Origin: Acanthornis magna
Lineage: Eukaryota; Chordata; Aves; Passeriformes; Acanthizidae
Assembly (NCBI GenBank): GCA_036785705.1
Contig: JAWUZG010000018.1
Span: 8,033,501 to 8,097,500 of the forward strand
Direction: 5' to 3'
Length of the DNA stretch: 64,000 nt
Positions within the stretch are counted from its first letter, which is position 1; every line of letters begins with the position of its first letter. Position numbers and translations under genes: made by a program. This document shows, in pieces, positions 21,774 through 34,500 of this stretch. The notes beneath the pieces were generated by a model that worked only from the letters and a program-made list of their open reading frames with translations, was not told where the DNA came from and ran no database searches.

Positions 21774-23815
21774 ATGAGAGACTAGGGGAGGTTTCCCTTC
21801 TTGTTTTTAATGAGTGCCACTAACTTGCTTGGAATGGAGGATTGAAATAACTGCTTTACTTTGCCAAAAGTCCTCTACTGTTAGCAAAGTGAAGAAGAGA
21901 GTAGAGGTACAAAGAGATAGAGAAGCTGATAGTGAGGATTAAGCACTACTTTGCACTCTTGTGTTTGAAATTTACATTGGAGGTCAGCTTCATCTGTTCT
22001 GTAGGAGAAATTTGAAGATTTGCTATGCAAACATCTTTCTAGTCACCCTAGGATACTGTGCTGTATGTGGTTTGTGCTGGGTCTGTATGGATTAAAGTCT
22101 TAGATAATGAGATCTTTGTAAATTTAACAGGATTTAGTTTGCTTTGTTACAGCATGGTGTTTCAGAAATTGAGCACATCTGTACTGAAAAGCACCTTGGG
22201 TCCTCCGTGGACAGCAAGTGTATGTCATAGGTCTTAGTGGCAAATTAAGCACTATGCATAAAAAGTAAAATTTAAATGCAAGTGCTCTGTTTCAGTGAAA
22301 TAAAAACACTTCTGCTGACTTCAGAGGAGATACAAGGGTGTAAATGAAAAATCTATGGAATCAGTTACTCCCGCTAGGTCAGGTAGCACAAAAAAATTTA
22401 ATTTTTTTTAGTACCTAGTCTTTACCTAGACTGCATTGTGTAGATGTGAGGGAGAAGAACACTGTCAGGATTCTGTGCCATCAAGCCAGAGATACCATCA
22501 GGCTTGGGTGGATAATGAAAAGCACTTCTCTATATGGCCTCAAGGCTGTTCAGAAATAGTATTAGCCAAACATAAACCCTCTACCACCTTGTGTGTGATA
22601 GAAGTGTTTACAGAGCTCAGTATTTGGTTAGAACTCTAGTTGGTGAGCTTATTTACAGGGGAGCTTGCTGAAGAAGAAGACTTTTCAAAATGAAAAGCCA
22701 TGTTGCACAGCTTATACATTGACAGTGTTGAACCAGATTTTCAGTGCAATCTTTCATCATGCTTAACAATTTAGATGTTGTTACAATTTATTTTTTGTAG
22801 GCCTCAAATTCATACAAGCATGTGCCTAGTTACAGATTATGTCTTATGTGTACTGAGTGCAGTGAAAACATTGCTCAGTTACTTAAACACTTCTCTAAAT
22901 CAGGGCCAAATTACAGTTTTTTAGTAAAAAAGAGGGATGGATGACACCGAAGTTACTGTTTGTTTCTGTATGTGAGCTGTGGATGTTTCTCTTCATCTTG
23001 TCAATTTTACATCATTTTAGAATCATATAGAATGAAGTATATTGAAGCACATACTTACAATTAAAATAATGTGTTACAGTTTTAGGAATATGGAAATCAA
23101 TACTGACTCTAATGCTGGATGTGTGTTCTATGTTTGAACTGGGACTTCTCTGGTAAACTGGTAGTCCCTAACTCTTTTCACTGATGGTGCATTTTTGTAA
23201 ACAGTTTAGCTGGGAATATTTTTTTATATACTCCAGCAGATTATACATTGTTTTGATAAAATATTTATCATATCTACATTGAAATGTAAATATTTTAAAA
23301 CTACATCTGAGGTTTATTTTCAAAACCACTTATTGCTTTCCCATAATTTTGCAATACAGTGTTAAAATTCTTCAGATAGTTGGTGCTTTAAGTCAGATCT
23401 TTTTCATCATGTACACATGGAAAATTTTTGTATCATTTGTATCAGACTAATCTGTTCCACGGAACAAACTTCGTTTTGCCTGTTTTGTCAATAATAAGGA
23501 AATGACAGTTCTCATTTTGTATTCAAATGGAATTATATTTTTTTAGATGGGTACACTAGAGGGTTTTTTTTCACTTCATATACTTTGATGCCAAACCTAA
23601 CAGTGCTATTTGCATTTTCAATGGTGAAAATAGTTTCCATTTTAAAATTCTGGCATATCATATACAATAAATGCTGAAATGGTTAACATGAAAAACCCCA
23701 TGCTTAGCATTCCTCCTTTGTTTTAGTTCCCTCAGTCCAGGTTACTGATTGAATGAATTTTGTTTCTGTAGAAGCTATGAAATAAATACTTTTGAATTTG
23801 CTTCGTAGGAGTTGT
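21774..23815 (+). other. ZNF518B: ZNF518B 3'UTR
   Basis: About 2 kb of AU-rich sequence follow the TAA stop, with no other gene in it. It contains AATAAA signals at 22299, 23666 and 23781, many ATTT/TTTTGTA words and one perfect Pumilio element. Use of the proximal signal would give a short 3'UTR of about 0.55 kb. Confidence 0.6.
23285..23292 (+). promoter_or_regulatory. Pumilio-type element in the ZNF518B 3'UTR
   Basis: TGTAAATA matches the PUM recognition octamer TGTANATA exactly and lies in the distal 3'UTR, present only in transcripts using the far polyadenylation sites. An octamer can occur by chance. Confidence 0.35.
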
Positions 23816-24860
23816 CAGTGGCAAAATCCAGAACATTGTTCATGAAAGGCGTACTGGGGGGGATGGGGGAGCTGTTGCTGCTCAGCTTTATAAACTCTGG
23901 GTGGTTTAAGTATACTGGTGATGCTTGTCTTCTGTAAGCAAGTTTACTATTTACTTTAGTAAGCATCTGCAAAGCACTCTATGTCACTGCCATAATCTGT
24001 TATCTAAACTGTTAAGCCTTGGGGGTTTTATGGTTTTGAATTTGGAATTTTTTTTGTTTGTTTGTTTCAATATGAAAACCTTCTTTTAACTTAAATTGTA
24101 TTGTGGTTATGAAATTCTTAAAGCAGATTATGTCATACTTTTTTTTATGAGATATTCTAGACTCTATTTTAGCGGCTTCTGTTTTGTTACTTTTATTCTT
24201 ACTAGATAAAATTATGTCAGAATAACTTCCTTCAAGTTTAACAGCCTCATCAGTTTGAGAGAAATAATTCACAGTGATTGTTTTCTTCCATTTTGATGCA
24301 GCATTGAGAAATAAAAAGGTTGGAAGAAAATAACAATCAACTGCTAAATTTTTTTAGAGCTAGTTTGTGCCACTACATAGTACGTCATGAATTGGGTTGG
24401 AATGTTGTGGTTTCGGGCTTGAGTGATTTTATTCTTCTTGTCCCTATTCTATAAGGATAAAGTAACTGAGGTTTCTTTTTTGGTATATGACAATTACCTA
24501 ATCAAACTTCTGAGTGCGGGTAGGAAGATTATCAATGCTGTGCAGACAAATCCTGTCATATACATATGGAATTGTAGTTTGCCTTTATATACATACAAAA
24601 TTTAGCTAGGCCTTCCAAAACTCAAATTGTATGAATAGATATTTCTGTTTTTTTTTTTTTTTTTTTTTCTGGAAAAATACCACATTCTCACATTATTTGC
24701 TCATACACACTGGAACATGTTTTCTGATTTTGAAGCACATCTACTCTTCCTACCGATGATTTTTATGTCTGAATTTGCACATGGTTGGGATTCAAAGTGA
24801 TGTTTGCATAATGATCCTACTATGTAAGTGTTTGAAGGCTCAGATATGGAATACAAGTAT
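23816..24860. other. Intergenic gap between convergent 3' ends
   Basis: About 1 kb of AT-rich DNA separates the predicted ends of ZNF518B (plus) and CLNK (minus). It includes a TTTG repeat near 24053-24067 and a run of 21 T at 24648-24668. I see no gene in it. Confidence 0.5.
24648..24668 (+). repeat. Poly-T tract
   Basis: Uninterrupted run of 21 T, just past the predicted 3' end of CLNK. Confidence 0.95.
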
Positions 24861-24869
24861 TTGCTACTT

Positions 24870-25443
24870 AAGCTAAAGAATAAGTGTTTATTGAGTGAGA
24901 GGAATTTACATAATTACAGCTAGCTTTATAATCTCCAATGCCTGTAAACATCAGCTGACACAAACTTCAGTGGTGGCTGAGCACAGCTTGTTGAGCAAAC
25001 ATGCACACCACATGAAATTGTTAGACAGAGCTGTGGCACACAATGTTTCATGTGTATTTTTAAAAGCAAGAATATTTATTTAATGACTGTGGTATACTTT
25101 ATTAGCTTTTGCTACTTAGCAGAGTTTCAGTGACATTTAGATAGGCAAGGGCGAGTTGCATCTTAAATTGGAAGGCAGAGTGCAAGATAAGCAAATTGAT
25201 CAGTTGTTGTCAAGATATCAGGAGTCAGTCTCAACACTTTCCTCTGAATTAATACATTGGCATATTCTTTACTTGTGTCCTCAAAGTGAAAATGCAACAA
25301 TCAAAAAATGGAGTATATCTGTAGAATGCTTCATTATATTATGGGGAGCTCCTTGCTCAAAAGGCTAATCTGATTCATGAGACATCTAAATAACTTCTAT
25401 TTATATATATACAAATGATTCAGTGGCATCAAGGCAGAAAAAG
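24870..25443 (-). other. CLNK: CLNK 3'UTR (predicted)
   Basis: Read on the minus strand downstream of the TGA, possible polyadenylation signals AATAAA lie at 25075-25080 and 24887-24892. The second sits in ACTCAATAAACACTT. Which one is used is not decidable here. Confidence 0.45.
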
Positions 25444-25572
25444 TCAGCATGTCTTGAAAGGATGTGTGAGGTAGCATTGTTCTCTGTGGGTTCCTGACTG
25501 ATCCTTTCCGTCAATGAGTGTTATGGGAACAGACTGGTAGAAGTCGATGATCTCTTCCACGGAATTAAATTT
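25444..25572 (-). CDS. CLNK: CLNK exon 15, end of SH2 domain and stop
   Basis: The exon encodes KFNSVEEIIDFYQSVPITL... and ends with CYLTHPFKTC and TGA at 25446-25444. It starts in phase 0 and supplies the last helix and strand of the SH2 fold plus a short tail. The acceptor CAG is preceded by a pure run of 10 C. It matches mammalian CLNK (KFDSVEDIIEHYKN-like, from memory). Confidence 0.92.
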   Translation of the reverse strand, partial: KFNSVEEIIDFYQSVPITLIDGKDQSGTHREQCYLTHPFKTC

Positions 25573-28500
25573 CTGGGGGGGGGGAAATAGTAATCAGTGA
25601 CTGAAAATGAAATTGCTAGGTGCTTTAATCTATAACATCAAAAGACTTGCAAATGACAGTATTAAAAATAGTTAATATTTTACATGGAATTATGATTAGA
25701 TGGAAGCAATTCTAAAAGGAAAAGTACCATATTTTTAACCTGTTATTTCCTTTGTGTATCTCTGTCTCGTGCAGGACAAAGCAACTAGTTTAGGGCAAAA
25801 ACGGAGCATGTCTATGCCCTGATAATGCAGTATCACCTATAAAAGTTAGTGATGCTGGCTGTGTTGATAGATCTTGAAACAATGAAGCAAATATAAATTG
25901 TTACTAACTTTTTCCTGCCACAAGTTACACTTAATTAGCAGTACCTGATATTTACACTGCAAGTTTCAATGTAGCTTATTAAATGTACACTTTATTTTCC
26001 CCATTCAGTTCATTGAAACAGTTGCAATACAATCCCTTTGAAGTATGGAATAGGAAGCATCTTGTTCTCTCATGCCCAAAACAATGACATCCTCCAAGCA
26101 ACTCCTAATGTGATAAAGGTTTGGTTCAAGGTTGCTGACCTGATCAAACAGCAACAGAAAGCCATTCAGGGTGTTTATTCTCGTCTGTTCTAGTGGCAGC
26201 ATCCCATTCCAATGGTTAGCAGTCCTTCAGTTTAAATAGTTCTCTTCCCTGTGTGCAACTTCTAAGCTCCCATCACACCACAAAGCTCTCATCATATCTG
26301 TGTTTTTCCTCTTGAGCTGTTCTTTGGACTCATTGGTATTAAACCACCAGAACTGCACACGGTAATGAAAGCTTACTGTGATGTCAATACTTAATAACGT
26401 ATTTATATAACATTTACTGTAAGTATGGATCTTCATTGTACACCTGGTGGTATCTCATGGTAGTCTGCCACCCCCACCTGATTCACACCTAGTTTATAAC
26501 AACAATCTGATTCTGGATGTGATTTGGTGAAACTGTTCTTGTATTAAGATGAAAATTTGAACTCAAAGCCAGTATGCTAATTTTTAAAAGTTTTGTTTCG
26601 ATAATTTTTGCTCATATACATTTGTTCTACTTTGCTCTTTTGTCTTTTGTCTCTTTTGTTCAAGGTAACTGTTGTTACTGAAAATCCAGGCAAAACTGTG
26701 TATTATATTTCATGCCTTATGAAAGTAATCCTTACTTTTTTTGCTCTAAACTACTCTTTATCAACACCAGTTCTTTTCCTATTTTCTAATGTTCTTTTTT
26801 GGTTGGAAAGTTAAGAGGTCTTACTATAATTGTTCTTTTACTTTGGAAATTTAATTAGGCTTCATTTGTTTAATGTCACATTATTCATTGTTGTAGCTCT
26901 TTGGTAATGGGAGAAAAATGTCTCAGAGCTTACTTAGGTTTTTTTTCCTTCTATATTATTTCATTCTGAACTCCTATTTGAATTAGTGAGTTTTAAAATA
27001 TTAAGCTCTGAGTCTCTTTATGTCTACTAGTACATGAAGTTGACTTGGGCATCATAAGCACTGATGGTCCAGAATTTTATGTCCTTGTCTCATGTCATGG
27101 AACTCCACATTTTGTTTGGCATAAAGACACCTAAGGACATTAAGATGAAGAAAATTCAGTACTCGATTTGTTTCCCTTCACTGTGTGAAGAGACTCAGCC
27201 AATCTCTGCTGTCATAGGAATTTCCTATCTGCAGGTCTCCAGACTCTTCTGTGGAGATGGGAATAGGGTCTCAAAGATCGCTCATGAAAGGCGTAGTTCT
27301 GAATTGTGTTGGGAAGGTGGTGGAACTCTGGGCTATGTTGCACATCCCGAATGTGAGACCATTCATCCCTGAGCTGTCATTTAAGCTGTGGACGGGATGC
27401 TTACATTGTAAACATCTCTCTCAGCTGGAGGTTTGTTGTGGCTGTTTGTTGTGCCTGTTTTCCTGGCAGTGACTTTTGACATAACCCTGTCAGTGGGAGA
27501 CATTGTGGAAGTGCTCCCAAATCTGCTTGGATGGGCCAGGCCACTTTGGCGGCTGCTGAAGGTAGGTGGAGCTAATCCATTTGGCTCACATGGGAATGAA
27601 TCGAGTGAAATGGTGTGGCTGGTGTGACTGATAGTTTGAAGATGAAAGGTAGCTGCCAATGCAGTGGTGAGGATGGAGCAAATATCTGTGGCTGGAACAG
27701 GGAGATCCAGAGATACACATTGGGCTGTGCTCTAAACTTCTTTGCAAAACAAGCACCAAATTGAAGAGGAGCCTACTGCTGCCTTTCATTTTTAGTTTCT
27801 GTGTTGGGTGTTGAGCCTGATGCTACAGACATGCTGAAAACATGTATTTTGTGTGTGGCAGATCTAATTTTGAAAAGGAGATAAGAAAAATATTTAAATT
27901 TTGTGTCATTATCAGCTTTAAATGTGAGCAAGGTTTGTATTTCATCATTTTCAAAAGAACTGTGCACATGAAAAAAGGTAGTGTTACAGGGATCTCTGTA
28001 TCTTTAATAGTGGAATTGTCTGGAGCAGAGATAGGCAACAGCCAAGTAAAGGGTGCTCAGGACAGTAGTTTTGAATGTAAATGCCTAAATTCCATATGTG
28101 TCTCATTTGGGGATCTGATCTTTATAGCTTTATGTAATTTGGCCTTTATAAAACTCAGTATAGTGTAGTAAATATGTACATAGGTGTGACCATCTGTGGC
28201 TAAATAGCTATCAAAAGATGTACCTCCACTAAAAGAGTAAGTGATTTTTGTTTTTTTTACCCCTCTTCTTCTATTTATTATATTAGAGTTTGATACTAAT
28301 TTAACTGCATGGAACTTTAGTTATTTTCACCATAAAAGACTATGATCAATCCCTTTTTTCCCCCTTATGACCTTACAGGGCTACATGAGAGCCAATGATA
28401 GAAGCACTAATGAGATTAAATACATTTAAAAAAATAACAATTTAAAACCTTAAGTAATACAATATATTAACAACTTGTATGCTGTATAGTAAAATCAAAA

Positions 28501-31500
28501 GTTGCAATAAGGTAGGGAAAACTTTGAATAATTATGTGTAAGGGAAAATGTGTTTTTAATGGATGAAAATAGCCTAATTCAAAAGTGAAAACACATTGCA
28601 GAAAATCTTTTAAGACCAAATCTCTGAATAAAATCACCAACTGGGGAAAACTAATAGGTGTGCACATGTTTGTTGGCATTTAAGTTTCTTTCTCTTTAGC
28701 TAGTGAAGAGGGACTACTCAGCTCATCTAGACAGAGCAGCTAGGTCTGGCTGCAGTGCACACTGCAAAATGTGGTGCAATGAAGGCTATCTCTATGGAGG
28801 GACAATGCAGAGTGCTCTGGAAAGCATTTTAACAGGTACTGGAAAATGACAGACAGTAATTTGCTGTAGCTCACAACCTTACAAAGCGTTTTCACCATCT
28901 TTTGGAAAAAAAACCTTAGATGAGCTGCAAAAATTGAGTCAAGAAAAAGCCTTTCTGGGGAATCCTTTGAGGCTGCCTGAGATGGAAGCAGCTCTTCTGA
29001 GCAGTGTTGGTGCCACTGATTTCTGCACATGTGCTTTGTGCCCAGTTCTATTTTCATGTCTACTGCTGACAATAATACATGGGGGTGGAAGATTGCCATG
29101 TTTGTGATTCCCTGGTACAACACTTGACCAGCAAAGTGATTTTGATTTTTTTTTTTTTTTTGTTTTTTTTGTTTTTTGTTGTTGTTGTTGTTGTGCTTGA
29201 TCTATGGGAAGATTTGAGTTAAAGAATCCTCAAAGAAAAAGGCATAAGGTAAGGAGTCACGATCACAGATTTGGCCTGGAAGAGCCAAGTCTTGGATTCA
29301 CTGTGTGTTGTTAACTAGATGCTTGGAATCCTTATTTTGGAGTTGTTGCTTTGCAATTTGACTTGTCAGTCCAGACCCACCATTTAAGATATGTACTGTC
29401 TGTGCACAAGTTGGAACAAACAACAAAGTCATATATTTTGGTATTTCCTGAGATGGGAGGGATTGTGTTCTCCTTCCTTTTAGTTCAGTAAAAATTGTTC
29501 ATGTACTGTTCAAGTAATTTTCCAGTTACTTTAGTTGTTGAAGCTGTTAACATAATGAAAATTTAGTTCTACATCTTTATTCTGCAGTGTAGAATACACA
29601 TACTATGTTATACTGTAGTGTGCCTTATTTCTGTTATTGTTTCTGTTCTGAGCCTATTTGTATTAGAGCCATTACAGGAAGACTAAACAATATAAGAATA
29701 ATGGAAAACTAAACTTGCTTTCTGCTGAATCATACTACAATTCCAGGAAATCATCTGGGAGGGTCAGTTCAGAAATGCAGCCAGTGCTTTACAGAAGACT
29801 CTTGGTCACTACAGCAGCACCAGGATGATGGTACCTGCAGTACATTTCTTGATTTGTGCTACCATTCAGCTTCCCACTCTTTCACTGTGCTTGAATAATG
29901 AAAGATTTTCTTTTCCCACTCATCATTAAACCCATGTCCCTGAAGAGCAACTTGCCAGTAAACCTTGTTCCTCTTGGGAAGGCTCATGAATCCTATCCCT
30001 TATTTTCTAATAAAAATTTTAATATACATTTTGGACTCATCAAATGCCTTAAGGCAGCTTGGATCATTTGTGATTTCAGGCTTTTTAAAGTCTGTCTGTA
30101 CAAAAGGTAAGTTTTGAAAAGTATTGACATGCATGAAAATAATACAATTGAAAATTCAGCTACAGAGTCTTTACTGCTTCACTTGAGTTGGATTTGTGTC
30201 AGTGATTTAGATAGCTAATAACCCACAGGAGGCTGTTGCTATGCTTTTTTACTCTACAGCTGAGAATTCTTTAAGTTTTAGGTTGGTTTTTTGTTTGTTT
30301 GGGGTTTTTTTTGGTTTTTTTTTGCTTTGTTTTGTTTTGATTTGTTTTGCAAGTATCCCATTTTTAGAGTTGACTTTCAGTTTTAATGTTTTTTTCTTGT
30401 ATGAAAGACTTGCAGATACAGTGTGTGTTATTTAACCATATCTGTAGAATAGGAATTAGACTCTTATCATGACTGTAATTGAATTTAATTATGTAAAAAA
30501 GCATTGCTATTCTAAAGAGATTTTCTAATTGAAATTTACCATATCTGAAGGACTCATTGCTGGGGACCCACATGATTTAATTACTTCTGAATATCCATGA
30601 CAACTGTCCTATTGCTTCACAGCACCAGGTCCTGCTGTCAGATATGTGGAGTTGTATATATTTGAAAATGCCTGCTTAAATTATCACAGGTTTAAAAATA
30701 CACTAAAATAATATGTATACCTGAAAAGATAGAGCTTCTCTTTCCCTCTTACTTTGCAGGTGTTACTTACAGTAGATAGAAGTATTGTAAGTACTTAGGA
30801 AGTTTTTACTTTGATTTAAATCTGAGTCTGAGCGTGGTATGCAAAATTTGCTTTTAAATTATGTCAAAGCTGCTTGAAACTTGAGACATACTTGAAATGA
30901 GGGTATTGTAAAAGAAACTTCAACGAAACAACAAGTTTGGTATGTGGGAGAGTTTGTAACTAGTATTTAGTATTAAGAACTTGTGAAGTCCAACATAAAA
31001 GCTATAGACTGTAACAGCAGATGGGATTTTACTTACATTCTCTCCTCTGAGCCCTGTTCCGAGTGCGTATTGTTGGCTTTCTTCCAGGAAACGTACTTTA
31101 ATGTTGTATACTCTTCTTCCATAATAAACAACCAAAACGTAAGGTTCAGCCTTTGATTTCTTTGAACAATCTCTAACCAAGAATGTCTCATCCTATATAA
31201 TACAGGTTTAAATTACAGATTGTATGGTTAGTTCACAACTAAACAATGTGTAAGCCATTGTTTACAGAAATTTTCCCCCAAGAGTTTACATCCCAAGTTT
31301 TGATGTAAATGCTACTTACAATGTTTTTCTGTAACAGTATCTTCTCTGCTTTATGGCGATCATATTCTCCAATGTACCATTCACATTTGTTTAAATCCTT
31401 AATTTTAAAATAGCATAATCAGTGTATAGACATTAACAACAACTGGCAGAAGCGGAAGCTAGTGAAAACAGATTTTATCTAATCTGCATTTAAAGCACAT

Positions 31501-34500
31501 TTGACACAGTACATAATTGTAATGCATCTATATTGAGAAGTCCTGCTAGGAAGTGTTAATCAAATTAGACATTTAAATTCTTATCCATGGGCTCATATTG
31601 GACTTTCTCAAGGGTGCTGGATACCCACAGCTTTCAGAGGGGGTCAGGGGTGGTGCTCTATAGTGTTGATCCTGTTTCCTATAAACTTGTCTTTTCATGA
31701 AGCAAAGCTGCTCTTTACCTTTCCAGTGGGTTGGGTAAGAGATTGCACTTCCTGTTCTACAAGAAAATGTTTTGATTTATTTTTGCATGGTGCATATGAT
31801 GGAGGCGGTGGTGGCTTCTTCAATGTCAAATTATCTACACCTGATATGGAACCTGTAAAAGTAAGTTCAGAAGGAAAAAAGTTTCATTCTTTGAACATAT
31901 AATTTAATTTTGCACAATGTTTTACTCAGTAATTTTGAGAATAGCACTTTTAGTTTAGAAATAGAGTATTGTGATATTAACCTTTAAAATTCAGAGCTGT
32001 CAGTTATGAGTGGTCTTGTGTTAATGCAGCATCAGTGATTTCAGATTAATGCCCCCAGAGATGTAATACATTAGTTTCCTGATGGTTTTTAATTGACTTC
32101 AATCTGACAGATTATTGTGCACATACCAAATAATAAACTGTTAATAAAACAGCAAATGTTAAATAAAATACTAAATATGGGACAAGGATAATGCTTCACA
32201 CTCTTCTATTTTCACCTTTTGGGCCCCTTTTATTTGAGTTGCATTGCAGTTGCTGTTATGTTGGCTCACATTAAAGCCCCTCATTATTCCATAGCCAGCT
32301 AGCATTGTTTCTACCAAGCTGTTGAAACCTCAAAGGATTCAGGAGTTCTGCCATGCTGATGCATTTCAGTCTGCTCTGTGACTTGTTTCAATGAACAAAT
32401 TCAGGGCCAAGGCATGAGTCTGCTCTTGTGTTAAGGAGAAGGTGTTGGTCTTTGGCTGACGCAGGGGTCGGGAATAGCTGGATCCCTTCTCCCAAAGCAT
32501 ATGTGATTTGCTGTCTGTAGGTTTAGGGCTGCCCTTCACCAGCCAGACTGAGCTACCCAGGACTCTGTGGAGCTGTGGAAGTGCAGGGTTGGGTCAGGAG
32601 CACAAGAAGTGCTGTAATATGGGAGGCTTGGGCTGACTGATGAGGGTGCAGCAGAAACAGCCTGAGAAAAACAAGGGCTTTCAATGTAAAGATCAAATGT
32701 AATTTTCAGATATGTGACACAGGGAAAAAATGTTAATTGAAGACAAAAAACATCATATCCTGATGTATAACAGAAACAATTTTGTTTGTTTCAGGTAGTG
32801 CTGGTGGGAGAAATGGCCCAGTGTCCATTATAAAAGTAAATAAGAAGAATGTGGATATCAATGGCTTCTATCTTTTCCTTCTGGTTACTGTCACCAGAGA
32901 CTGCTGTTTGTCAAAGTGGTATTTCATTGTGCTTTGTCTGTTCATGCTTTATCAGTTTATTGTTGTTATGCTGGTACGTAGCATAAGACAATAATACATT
33001 TTACTTGGAAGACTTTCTTTTACAAAGAAATGGTTTTCACTGTATTTTGCTGTTCTATTCATATATGTATCATGTTCTGATTTATAACAGCATTACATTT
33101 ACTTTTAAAACAAGATCCACTGATAGCATTAGACAAACAGCCATAATCTTCAGCAGACAATCAGTGTTCAGTAATGAAATCACTGTTCAAAGGGCCTGGG
33201 ACAAGGCATCTGCCTTTTGTTTCTGCAATCACTTTGAGTTGTCAAAATATGAAATGTTACCGTTCAGTTTATTGGATCACAATTTTAGCGTTTTTGTTCA
33301 CACTGCATTTTTAGTGGCTATTCCTAGAAACTTTTATTTTTAAAAGAGACCCCCCCGCTAGACCATAGTTCCTTTGTGACTTGTGCTGTGTGTGTTTTGC
33401 AAAATTTTATTTCTGGTGTATCTTAAGCTGTGGGACAAAAAAGGTAAAATTCTCTTGCAAAGTCTGGCTGAGATGGAGCTAACAGCAGCTTGTTGAGAAA
33501 TTGAATGTTTTAGATTTTTGCACAGAAAAGAGTTTGTATTTGACAGGAAAAGCTAAAATTACCAGAGAGAGAAATACAAAACCATTTAGGGTGGAAAACA
33601 CCTTCAAGAGCAACTCCAACCACAAACTTAACACTCATGTACTTACATGGGATTTAAAAAAAAGGATGTTAGTGTAAGTTTAATAAAATTAATATTATTG
33701 AAATATTTTCCAAGCCAAATACAGACTTTAAAGGCAATTTTAGGCTGGCAGGGGAAAGGCTACTTGTTTGTTTTCTCACTGTTGCTTCAGGAGGGCCAGG
33801 AATTGACAGAGGAAAAAAATACTGTCCAGAGAGCCTGAATGAGCAAGAGCCATGGTAGAGGTGGTAGGAAGTTTCTGAAGTGGCAGCAGCAGAGACCTAG
33901 ATGAGCTTTGTGGGTTATGTGAAGATTAATTTTTAGTCGGTATCCAGAGGAGAGTGTGTGAAATTGCACCCAGCACAAAAGGAAGGAGCTCAATGGAGGA
34001 AGCCCCGAATGGGGCCTGTGAAACAAAGCTGGGGGAGGTCAGCTTGGTTAGCCTGGCAGTGACCAAAGCTAATTTGAATCCCACTTGATCTGAACACATA
34101 ATGCAGCCCACATGTTCTCTGGTGCTTTTACCATAAGTTTGTACTATGCACTCATAGGTTCTTAGCACAGCTTAGGAGGTTTGTTTTTTTTGATAAAAAA
34201 GGGCATTTGCAGAGTCAGTTATGGGAGAATAAAAGTATGCTATGTAGTTAAGGACAGTAGGAAGCGCATTGAAAACATTGCAGACATGGAAGCATAGCAA
34301 CCTGAATCTCTTTCTTAATCTTATTTTTCCATGTTTAGTTTGGCTTTCAAAGCAATCTCTGGTTCTTACCTGATCTGCAAATGTTTTTAGAGCTCCGCAT
34401 GCATTGAGGGCTAGGAAAAAGTAATGAATGTAATGAAAGTAATGTCAGAAAAGTATTTCTTTTAGTTGCAGTCTAAGAGTCAAATTAGAGAGCAATGCAT

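Larger units (their letters stand above)
18334..23815 (+). other. ZNF518B: ZNF518B terminal exon (5'UTR end, CDS, 3'UTR)
   Basis: The acceptor CTTTTTATTCTTCAG ends at 18333, with a strong pyrimidine tract. A second, weaker acceptor (GTATTTCAG) lies about 50 bp upstream. The exon carries about 200 bases of leader with four short upstream ORFs, the whole coding frame and an AT-rich 3'UTR. Polyadenylation signals AATAAA occur at 22299, 23666 and 23781. The last is followed by a GT-rich stretch and gives the likely distal end near 23.8 kb. A very large last exon holding the entire coding sequence is typical of ZNF518 genes. Confidence 0.7.
25573..31036 (-). other. CLNK: CLNK intron before the last exon
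   Basis: This 5.5 kb intron is AT-rich. It contains a T-run followed by a GTT repeat at 29146-29194 and a T/G-rich block at 30284-30350. I found no further exon in it. Open frames near 27.0-28.1 kb have no domain resemblance. Confidence 0.5.
31398..34369 (-). other. CLNK: CLNK intron between exons 12 and 13
   Basis: This 3 kb intron has no other exon that I can support. It holds a short CR1-like piece at 33578-33632 and a short ERVL-LTR-like piece at 33462-33500. Confidence 0.5.

Noticed and set aside
29146..29194. Repeat array as CRISPR or structured RNA
   Set aside because: It is a simple T/GTT low-complexity tract in a vertebrate intron.
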